NCBI GenBank assembly: GCA_937124525.1 | Contig: CAKZLA010000200.1 | Coordinates: 1 to 8,265 of the forward strand | Direction: 5' to 3' | DNA length: 8,265 nt | Source of the DNA: an uncultured Desulfobacterium sp. | GTDB taxonomy: Bacteria > Desulfobacterota > Desulfobacteria > Desulfobacterales > Desulfobacteraceae | In this document: positions 1-5,481 of the stretch, in pieces | Layout of the letters: every line of letters begins with the position of its first letter | Position numbering within the stretch: position 1 is the stretch's first letter | The notes under the pieces: generated by a model | Database searches by the model: none | What the model was told of the DNA's origin: nothing | The model's input: only the letters and a program-made list of their open reading frames with translations | Position numbers and translations under genes: made by a program

Positions 1-582
1 ATCCGGGAAATCGAGGACACCTTGGTGGAGCTGAAAACCTCCTGCGCCGGGGCCATTGCCAGCAAAAAAACAGTCCAGCGCAGCCTGGACGGTGTCCGGG
101 AACGCCTGGATCAGTGGAACACCCGGGCAGAGCTTGCAGTGCTCAAGGGTCGGGATGATCTTGCCCGGGAAGCACTTTTGGAAAAAAAACGTTTCTCAAC
201 CAAAATCGACACCCTGGAACAGGAATTTACACAGCATGCCGCCCTGGTGGAGCAATACCAGGAAGAAATCCGACAGCTGGAAGGCAAACTCAAGAGTTCC
301 CGGGAAAAACAACGCATGCTGGTCCAACGGCAGATCCATGCAAAAAGGAAAATACAGGCCCAGGAAGATATCCGACGCATGGACAACCACCAGACCCTGG
401 CACGCTTTGATAAAATGGAGAGCCGCATCGAACAGATGGAGGCGGAAGCCGATCTGGTGAACTATGGGGTGAAATCAACCCTTGACGAACAATTTGAAGA
501 GATTATCATGGACGATGACATAGAACAGGAACTGCAACGGTTAAAATCTGCCAGGACCAAGGGTAACACCCTGCAGGATTAA
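1..582 (+). CDS. pspA: Phage shock protein A (PspA/IM30 family), 5'-truncated by the window edge
   Basis: PspA is a peripheral inner-membrane protein of the PspA/IM30/ESCRT-III-like family that oligomerises on damaged membranes; in enterobacteria it also restrains the activator PspF. Frame 1 is open from the first base, giving 193 codons to the TAA at 580-582. From memory of E. coli PspA, the match begins at about residue 33, so roughly 32 residues, including the membrane-binding amphipathic helix, lie outside the window. Visible family landmarks are EIEDTLVELKTS near the start, AELAVLKGRDDLAREALLEKK, the long coiled coil, RIEQMEAEADL, and the final acidic segment ending DDDIEQELQRLKS. The internal GTG at 22 is not a plausible start because the homology runs through it. 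It is followed by pspB and pspC on the same strand, forming the classic order. Its promoter and any sigma-54/PspF site are outside the window. Confidence 0.95.
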   Translation: MREIEDTLVELKTSCAGAIASKKTVQRSLDGVRERLDQWNTRAELAVLKGRDDLAREALLEKKRFSTKIDTLEQEFTQHAALVEQYQEEIRQLEGKLKSSREKQRMLVQRQIHAKRKIQAQEDIRRMDNHQTLARFDKMESRIEQMEAEADLVNYGVKSTLDEQFEEIIMDDDIEQELQRLKSARTKGNTLQD

Positions 583-592
583 CCCTTAAAGC

Positions 593-627
593 GCCCGGGA
601 CCGAGAAGAACAAGCCCTGTCCCGGGC
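593..627 (+). repeat. 9-bp perfect inverted repeat (hairpin) in the pspA-pspB gap
   Basis: GCCCGGGAC at 593-601 is exactly complementary to GTCCCGGGC at 619-627, leaving a 17-base loop. The stem has 8 G:C pairs out of 9. It starts 10 bases after the pspA stop and ends just before the pspB ribosome-binding site. No T-run follows it (the next bases are ATCAAGG), so it is not a classic intrinsic terminator. A 3' stabiliser for pspA mRNA, or a partial attenuator that makes PspA more abundant than PspB and PspC, would fit. That role is inference. Confidence 0.6.
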
Positions 628-635
628 ATCAAGGT

Positions 636-644
636 AAAAGGAGA
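636..644 (+). promoter_or_regulatory. Ribosome-binding site of pspB
   Basis: AAAAGGAGA is a near-consensus Shine-Dalgarno sequence. It serves either the TTG at 652 (7 bases away) or the ATG at 655 (10 bases away). The spacing slightly favours TTG, while codon preference favours ATG. The two starts differ by one methionine only. Confidence 0.7.
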
Positions 645-654
645 TACATTTTTG

Positions 655-900
655 ATGAAAAGTGTTTTTATCGCAGGAGTTGTTTTCAGTGGCATTATTC
701 TGGTGCTGCTCGTCGTTGCGGCCATTCTTTTCATGATCTTCAGAATGCGCCAGGGGGGGACCCTGGCCCAGGATCGCAGCAAACAAAATGAGGAGGCCAC
801 CATGATTCAGGAAATATACACAGGATTGTCCAGGATGGAGCAACGGGTGGAAACCCTTGAGACCATTCTCATGGAACAAAAGAAAAGGGATGAGACATGA
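655..900 (+). CDS. pspB: PspB-like phage shock membrane protein
   Basis: This is a small inner-membrane protein of 81 residues, close to the usual ~75 of PspB. In enterobacteria PspB works with PspC to sense envelope stress and draw PspA away from PspF. Residues about 4-30 form one hydrophobic membrane helix (VFIAGVVFSGIILVLLVVAA), followed by a basic stretch (FRMRQGG) that would face the cytoplasm. The C-terminal half is helical and amphipathic and ends in RMEQRVETLETIL, which matches the characteristic PspB ending (RIQALESIL in E. coli). I chose ATG 655; TTG 652 is directly upstream and equally possible. The stop overlaps the pspC start as ATGA, suggesting translational coupling. Position between pspA and pspC supports the call more than sequence identity, which is modest. 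Confidence 0.85.
   Translation: MKSVFIAGVVFSGIILVLLVVAAILFMIFRMRQGGTLAQDRSKQNEEATMIQEIYTGLSRMEQRVETLETILMEQKKRDET
883..890 (+). promoter_or_regulatory. Ribosome-binding site of pspC inside pspB
   Basis: AAAAGGGA lies 6 bases before the pspC ATG at 897, within the last codons of pspB, so pspC can be initiated independently as well as by coupling through the ATGA overlap. Confidence 0.6.
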
Positions 901-1343
901 GAAAAGGATATAAGCAAAAACAATGGAACCACAGGGGGCACCCCCGTGGATTTCGTTCCGGACGTTCATCCGGTTTTGGTGGGTCCGGGAAAATTTTTCG
1001 TTCCCGGCACGGCATCATCATGGGGGTTTGCAAAGGCATCGGCGAGTCGTTTGATTTTTCGGTTTTCTGGGTCCGGGTGATCTTTGTGATTACCCTGTTC
1101 TTCAGCGGCCTGTGGCCCGTCATCGGCATCTACCTTGCTGCGGCATTTCTCATGAAGCCCCGTCCGGTGAAACCCCTTGAAACCGAGGGAGAAAAAGATT
1201 TTTACGACACCTATATCAACTCCAGAACCGGTGCCATCCGGACATTGAAGAGCCGGTTTGAATCCCTGGAAAGACGCATTCGCCGCATGGAAGACACGGT
1301 GACCACCAGCGAATTTCAATGGGAGCGGAAAATGAATACCTGA
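897..1343 (+). CDS. pspC: PspC-domain stress-response membrane protein
   Basis: PspC is an inner-membrane partner of PspB that senses membrane stress. The 148-residue product has a PspC domain at about residues 33-88. It opens with the family's short amphipathic segment (IFRSRHGIIMGVCKGIGESF, compare RGVCAGIANYF in E. coli), followed by a hydrophobic stretch, residues 57-86, with a Gly/Pro break at about 71-75. The C-terminal third is charged and helical, ending LERRIRRMEDTVTTSEFQW, which resembles the E. coli ending LREMERYVTSDTF. The first ~32 residues are an unusual Gly/Arg/Ser-rich basic tail (HRGHPRGFRSGRSSGFGGSG) that I do not expect in a typical PspC. The start is supported by an AAAAGGGA site 6 bases upstream and the ATGA overlap with pspB. 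No pspF or pspD is visible in the window. Confidence 0.92.
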   Translation: MRKGYKQKQWNHRGHPRGFRSGRSSGFGGSGKIFRSRHGIIMGVCKGIGESFDFSVFWVRVIFVITLFFSGLWPVIGIYLAAAFLMKPRPVKPLETEGEKDFYDTYINSRTGAIRTLKSRFESLERRIRRMEDTVTTSEFQWERKMNT

Positions 1344-1398
1344 GCACGCCATGGGCACATTTTCATTTTCTTTTTCTTTTGCCCCCCGTTCAAAAGGA
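1344..1398. other. Convergent gap between pspC and the grpE-like gene
   Basis: The two operons end tail to tail here. The + strand holds a T/C-rich tract at about 1359-1380 preceded by only a weak imperfect stem (TGAGC at 1341-1345 with GCACA at 1355-1359, one mismatch). Both transcription units should stop near this point, but no convincing intrinsic terminator is visible for either strand. Confidence 0.4.
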
Positions 1399-1872
1399 TC
1401 AATTATTAAGAACCGTGATCACTTCTGCCTTTCTTAGTACACCACCATCCTCTTTATTTTTATAACCTTCTTTTATAATTTCAAGGATCACTTCATTTTC
1501 CAACCCGGGATCTTCCCGGGTTTCCACAACCTTACAATATTCCATGGTTGCTTTATTGTCAGGGAACTCAAGGGGAACAATGGATGCTGCACTGAAATGG
1601 CGACGCAATTTTTTATGTATCGAGCAAATATTACGGCCTAACATTTTTGAAGTTTTATCCAATGTATCTTTTTTGCTCTCAAGATTTTTTTCTATGAAGG
1701 CCAGTGCATCCATAAGCTCAAGAAGATTCAGTAGAGACGCCTTCTCTTTTTTCTGAAACAACGCCTCCTTTTGAACCAACTCCTGTTTTAATTGAGCAAT
1801 GGTTTGCTGAAAGGTGATCAATTTTTCCCTTAACGCATCTTTTTCCGATGGCAAAGAAGAGTCCTCAATCAT
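1399..1872 (-). CDS. Divergent GrpE-like nucleotide exchange factor
   Basis: GrpE proteins open the Hsp70 ATPase domain to release ADP. The 157-residue product has the family layout: an N-terminal charged coiled coil (about 10-45), a helical segment containing LLNLLELMDAL (about 47-90), and a C-terminal beta domain (about 97-157). The beta domain carries the GrpE-type ending, with EVILEIIKEGY at 127-137 followed by GGVLRKAEVITV. This matches the usual pattern of V..V.Q.GY followed by VLRPA.V.V, with Lys in place of the usual Pro. I chose ATG 1872 rather than the more upstream ATG at 1923: the GrpE-like part begins after it, GAGGA stands 5 bases upstream, and it overlaps the stop of the J-like gene by 8 bases (ATGATTGA). 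It closes the operon headed by the DnaK-like gene, so it probably serves that Hsp70 rather than the housekeeping one. Confidence 0.82.
   Translation of the reverse strand: MIEDSSLPSEKDALREKLITFQQTIAQLKQELVQKEALFQKKEKASLLNLLELMDALAFIEKNLESKKDTLDKTSKMLGRNICSIHKKLRRHFSAASIVPLEFPDNKATMEYCKVVETREDPGLENEVILEIIKEGYKNKEDGGVLRKAEVITVLNN
1502..1522. repeat. Perfect 9-bp inverted repeat with 3-base loop inside the grpE-like gene
   Basis: AACCCGGGA (1502-1510) and TCCCGGGTT (1514-1522) are exact reverse complements separated by TCT. On the mRNA strand it lies within codons for the GrpE-like beta domain (region around REDPGLE). No T-run follows it on the minus strand, so it is not a terminator. It would form a very stable RNA hairpin about 100 bases before the operon's end. 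Confidence 0.6.
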
Positions 1873-2224
1873 GACTATCCTCAAAAAGGGAGAGGTATTC
1901 CAATGAAACGCCATCATCCACATCTGAGTTATGACACATGTCCGCTGTATTTTTTATCTCTTGAAGCAAATTTTTTTTTGCATTGTCAAGGTCAACAAAA
2001 TACAAAAATTCGTGGCATGCCCGGGTAACAGGGTCCAAAAGCATCTGTTGGGCCTGGGCAATCTCTTTGGTGGAATATTTCCTGGCACGCATGGCAAGGG
2101 CAACCGCCTGGATCACCTCTTTATTGGAAACATTTTTATCCACGGACAGCACTTTATAAGGATTCATAAAAAACCGGTATCCCCCCAGAGTCTTCAGCCC
2201 AGAGGAGGAAAGTTCCGCCTCCAT
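1865..2224 (-). CDS. Short J-domain-like protein lacking the HPD motif
   Basis: The 119-residue product resembles the J domain of DnaJ-type cochaperones at residues 21-76. It opens with NPYKVLSVDKNVSNKEV (usual form NPYEVLGV...AS.EEIK), continues through a helix-II-like stretch (VIQAVALAMRARKY), and ends with a helix-III-like stretch (KEIAQAQQMLLDPVTRACHEF, usual form INEAYEVLSDP.KRA.YD). The loop between helices II and III that normally carries His-Pro-Asp is replaced by ARKYSTKE, so the tripeptide that triggers Hsp70 ATPase is absent. The remaining ~43 residues are acidic and unassigned. ATG 2224 has no visible Shine-Dalgarno and may depend on coupling to the TPR gene 23 bases upstream; ATG 2167 (MNPYKV) is an alternative start exactly at the domain edge. 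Gene order next to GrpE-like and DnaK-like genes supports the J assignment. Pfam may not detect it. Confidence 0.7.
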   Translation of the reverse strand: MEAELSSSGLKTLGGYRFFMNPYKVLSVDKNVSNKEVIQAVALAMRARKYSTKEIAQAQQMLLDPVTRACHEFLYFVDLDNAKKNLLQEIKNTADMCHNSDVDDGVSLEYLSLFEDSHD

Positions 2225-2247
2225 TTTGTTGTTTTAATTACAGTTTA

Positions 2248-4314
2248 TTATTCCATGCGGTCAATATCAGCTTGAATTTTGTGCCTCAAAGGATGTCTTG
2301 CATCAACGATCAAAACGGCATTGATAAAATCATTTAAATAAACACGTTTAACAGCGTTGTCCAAACTGATGTCCGTTTGTTTAAAATCATCAACAATCTC
2401 ACCCATAAATTCAAAAAAATTATCATAAACTTGGGAATATACGGAATCCGCAGTGAGCCTTGCCGCCTTGTTCAGCTTGTGTCTGTTTATTGCAGAATAA
2501 ACCGCCTCAGTCTCAAGTTCAATGCATGTCTGCTCCAGTGTTTCATAGGCCAATTCATTATTGGCATCAAGATTAAGGGCCTTTTCAAGGGCTACCTTCA
2601 CCTGTTTATTATTTATTTTTTTGCGATTATACCGTTGTATGGCAGATTGCGCCATCATAAAGGAAAGGGCTTTGCCCAATAGTGCTGTAGGGTGCTGTTT
2701 ATGTAGATACAAAAGCAATTCTTCATGGATAAGCAGCTGATTTCCTTCATATTGAAGCATTAAATCGGTAAATTCTTTTTCAATGGAGGGAACGGCAATA
2801 AATAATTCATGGGTGGATTTGAAATATTTAAGAAGCAATTTATTATGGTGTTTTAAGACAAATAGCCCATTTTCAAACTGAACAGCACAGGAGACATAAT
2901 GAACAAATTCATCTACATCCCCCTGGGGCTCCATGGCATCAATGAATTCCATGGACTCTTTTAATTTTCCGATCTTTAATGCGTAAAGAGCTTCGCCCGC
3001 CCGGGAATAGTATCCCCCGGTTTCCAGATAATGGAGCTCATCTTTAAAGTAATTCCGGTTTTTACGTATCACATCCACAATGGTGTCAGAAGATCCGGAA
3101 ATCAATGCATACCCCGGGGTGGTGATGGGACATTCACTTCCCGGCTGTAGCTGCGAAATAAGAAAAAGATCATTAATCAGTTTTTTTTCAATGCCAAGAT
3201 AGACCTCAGCCCGCCGGGTGCTTTGCAGATTCCCATGGCCATTGATCCGTTGTTCCGCCATGCGAATAAGTTTTTGCTGGACCTTCTCCTTTACACCGGA
3301 ATCATGGGAAAACCCATCGGATACCTGCCTTGAGTAAATTGCTGTGAGCCAGAAGGTCATCATGGGGGACAAAAAATCCGCCTGATCCCGGGAAAGATGA
3401 AAATAACATTTGGCATGGAGGGCAAGGAGTTCCGGATCAACAAAGGTCGGCATCCCCTCCAGAAGCTCTGCCACACCCATGTAATTTTCCTGTTTCCAGA
3501 GGTCTTCCACCAAAAGAAGCCTGTAGTATTCACACACCTTCCCAAGGGTAGAAACATGGGCTTGGGCCTTACTGCCAAGGCTTTGGGCTATGCTAAGAAG
3601 AAATTGTGCATCATGGAGGCAGGTCTGCACGTCAGTGGCCTTTTTCAACCCCTCATAAACCGCTGAACAGGCAAGCTCAAACAGCCCTTTCTTTTGCTGA
3701 ACAAATCGGGGATCATTTAGATCCAGCTGTGCCCACTGTTCCATGGCCCTGCAATAATGATGGATCTTTGCCAGGGCAACCCCCCAGGCGTAAACAGCCT
3801 CGGGTTCTGGATGATCCAGCCGTTCAAATTGCTCCACAGCCGCTTCATACGTTTTTGCCTTGACAAGGTTCAACGCATTTTTTCCAAGGAATTCCTGTTC
3901 ACCGGTCTCTTCCCATGCCCGGGCATAAAGCGCGGCTGCACCGGCGTAGTCATGGGCGGCAACAGCCTGTTGTGCGGCATCTCCCCTCTTTTCCAGCAGC
4001 AGCCTGTCCCGGAGCTCTTTGATTTTATCCATGAGCGACGGGTCCGGCACCAGTTCATTGGCATCCTTAAAAAAGGCAATGGCCCGGGATAAATCCTCAT
4101 TTTGCACGGCTTTATGGCCATCTTTGATAAGTTGCCGGGCTTTTACGCTTCGGGTCTCTTTGCGACACACCTCCAGTTTTTGATCAATATCAACATGATC
4201 AATTTTATTCCGGATCTTGAGAAACTCTTTTTCGGCCAGCAAAAAATTACCGGCATTGAATAACTTTTCAGCCCGGCGCAGAATGGTTTCAGCCTTATTT
4301 TTTTTCTTTGCCAT
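2248..4314 (-). CDS. Large TPR-like helical-repeat protein, function unknown
   Basis: This 688-residue protein has no signal peptide or membrane helix and should be cytoplasmic. It starts with a Lys-rich MAKKKNK, then shows TPR-like helical hairpins at about residues 9-35 (ILRRAEKLFNAGNFLLAEKEF), 58-90 (IKDGHKAVQNEDLSRAIAFF), 112-140 (AHDYAGAAALYARAWEETGE) and 172-200, and again near 575-600 (VALEKALNLDANNELAYETL). The middle (about 300-550) is helical but too irregular for me to place repeats. TPR arrays usually bind peptides or partner proteins, so a scaffold or substrate-docking role for the neighbouring Hsp70 is a reasonable inference, not a sequence-proven one. A good ribosome-binding site (GGAG, 6 bases before ATG) overlaps the end of the LysM gene, and the start is 3 bases after that gene's stop. 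I do not recognise a named family for the full length. Confidence 0.8.
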   Translation of the reverse strand: MAKKKNKAETILRRAEKLFNAGNFLLAEKEFLKIRNKIDHVDIDQKLEVCRKETRSVKARQLIKDGHKAVQNEDLSRAIAFFKDANELVPDPSLMDKIKELRDRLLLEKRGDAAQQAVAAHDYAGAAALYARAWEETGEQEFLGKNALNLVKAKTYEAAVEQFERLDHPEPEAVYAWGVALAKIHHYCRAMEQWAQLDLNDPRFVQQKKGLFELACSAVYEGLKKATDVQTCLHDAQFLLSIAQSLGSKAQAHVSTLGKVCEYYRLLLVEDLWKQENYMGVAELLEGMPTFVDPELLALHAKCYFHLSRDQADFLSPMMTFWLTAIYSRQVSDGFSHDSGVKEKVQQKLIRMAEQRINGHGNLQSTRRAEVYLGIEKKLINDLFLISQLQPGSECPITTPGYALISGSSDTIVDVIRKNRNYFKDELHYLETGGYYSRAGEALYALKIGKLKESMEFIDAMEPQGDVDEFVHYVSCAVQFENGLFVLKHHNKLLLKYFKSTHELFIAVPSIEKEFTDLMLQYEGNQLLIHEELLLYLHKQHPTALLGKALSFMMAQSAIQRYNRKKINNKQVKVALEKALNLDANNELAYETLEQTCIELETEAVYSAINRHKLNKAARLTADSVYSQVYDNFFEFMGEIVDDFKQTDISLDNAVKRVYLNDFINAVLIVDARHPLRHKIQADIDRME

Positions 4315-4317
4315 TGT

Positions 4318-5481
4318 TTACTCCAAAAAAATTCCTATGGTTTTTCCAATTTCAGGGAAGGCATCTTCAACAAAGCACCCTTTGGATTTCGGGCAGTAGC
4401 GTTCCGTAACCGATGCCCTTGTATCACCGGGTCGAAGGGTATATTTCCAGTATCTTCTATTATTTTTCATTGCAGTAATTTTTTTATAAATCCGGGAAGC
4501 CTGACGTTTATCACACAAATATCGAAGGCTATCCTGGCTGCTGATGTCAAAAATTCGAAGATCGGGATTATGTTCCAGCAATACCGGGTAGTATCTTCCC
4601 CGCCCGTAGAGGTCTTGGGAAATATCCCACAGGGTGTCATTATCTTTTGCCCTATAGATTTTAAAACAGGGAGATGGTGGGTTTATTTGATTCCCGGAGG
4701 GCTCGTCTTGCATTGTGGGCATTTCCGGCTGGTCTGTTTTAGAGGCTTCACCCATTATTCCCCCGGCATTCCCTGCCGGAACGTTTAATGAATCGGAATC
4801 AATCCCTCCGGCTTTTGCCACTTTAATTGCCACTTCCCCATCATCTGCCAGGGAATCTTCTACTTTCCCGGTATCTTCCCCGGCCCCGGGAAGCACTTTT
4901 TCCTGCATCATGGCAATTTCATTCAGTCGCACCCCGTTTTCCTGCAATAAACCGTACACTTTTTGAGCCTGATCTTCCAGGGACCCCAGTCTTATGGAGA
5001 GGGCTTCCAGCCGATCATGGTTCACAGAGGATTCTTTTTCCCGGGGGGCTATGGTCTGGCTTAAAAAGACCCCATGTCGCTGTATCATATTTTTCATTTC
5101 AGAAAGATCATGAAAGACATAGCCAAAAAAAGTGACCGTTATCAACAAAAAAATGACAGCGGCGGCGGGCCACATCCATGGAAATTTATCCCTGCCCCTC
5201 CCCTGCCCGTCTGCACATCCATTTTGCTGATTCTCTTCTGTTCCATCTTCCGGCAAGGTATGAACCGGAGGCCCGGATTCCTGGGGCAAGTCCATCCGGG
5301 ACACCTGCTTTGGTTCCTGTTTTTCTTCCTGTTTTTCTTCCTGTTTTTCTTCCTGTTTTTCTTCCTGCAACGCATCCAGAAGCCTAAAACAGACCAGATC
5401 AGAATCACATTGGGGACAGGTATCCCTATCCCGGGGGATATGTTCAAAATTACAAACAGGACAGGTTATTTCCAGTAACAT
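4318..5481 (-). CDS. Membrane-anchored zinc-ribbon/LysM protein
   Basis: The 387-residue product is modular. Residues 7-25 form a zinc ribbon (C7-x2-C10 and C22-x2-C25). Residues about 39-60 are a tandem EEKQ repeat followed by a Gln/Pro/acidic linker. A single membrane helix lies at about 101-123 (PWMWPAAAVIFLLITVTFFG), preceded by GRGRDK, so the N-terminus should be cytoplasmic and the rest periplasmic. Residues about 125-195 look like a coiled coil. A LysM domain follows at about 274-310 (YRAKDNDTLWDISQDLYG...HNPDL), then a second LysM-like start at 346 (YTLRPGDT) with two cysteines (363, 369). LysM domains bind peptidoglycan or related glycans, so the protein could link a cytoplasmic partner to the cell wall. 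The ATG follows the DnaK-like stop with no gap and lacks a strong ribosome-binding site of its own, so translation is probably coupled. The domain calls are firm; the role is inferred. Confidence 0.85.
   Translation of the reverse strand: MLLEITCPVCNFEHIPRDRDTCPQCDSDLVCFRLLDALQEEKQEEKQEEKQEEKQEPKQVSRMDLPQESGPPVHTLPEDGTEENQQNGCADGQGRGRDKFPWMWPAAAVIFLLITVTFFGYVFHDLSEMKNMIQRHGVFLSQTIAPREKESSVNHDRLEALSIRLGSLEDQAQKVYGLLQENGVRLNEIAMMQEKVLPGAGEDTGKVEDSLADDGEVAIKVAKAGGIDSDSLNVPAGNAGGIMGEASKTDQPEMPTMQDEPSGNQINPPSPCFKIYRAKDNDTLWDISQDLYGRGRYYPVLLEHNPDLRIFDISSQDSLRYLCDKRQASRIYKKITAMKNNRRYWKYTLRPGDTRASVTERYCPKSKGCFVEDAFPEIGKTIGIFLE
5314..5367 (-). repeat. 12-bp tandem repeat, 4.5 perfect copies, coding EEKQ
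   Basis: On the + strand the unit TTCCTGTTTTTC repeats without a mismatch at 5314, 5326, 5338 and 5350, with a further partial copy TTCCTG at 5362-5367. It lies in frame in the LysM gene and encodes the charged EEKQ spacer between zinc ribbon and membrane helix. The perfect identity suggests recent slippage; because the unit is 12 bases, gain or loss changes spacer length without shifting the frame. Confidence 0.9.

Noticed and set aside
966..1358. 130-codon open frame on the minus strand over pspC
   Set aside because: Antisense to a clear PspC domain; no family resemblance.
1341..1380. Intrinsic terminator after pspC
   Set aside because: The stem is only 5 bp with a mismatch, and the T-rich stretch is interrupted by C and A; not strong enough to call.
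1870..1923. Upstream ATG (1923) as start of the grpE-like gene
   Set aside because: It would add 17 residues (MWMMAFHWNTSPFLRIV) with no GrpE character inside the J-like gene; ATG 1872 has a better ribosome-binding site and the typical ATGA-like overlap.
5074..5478. + strand frame with Phe/Leu-rich stretches that look like a membrane protein
   Set aside because: The hydrophobic run is the complement of the EEKQ-coding tandem repeat in the LysM gene.
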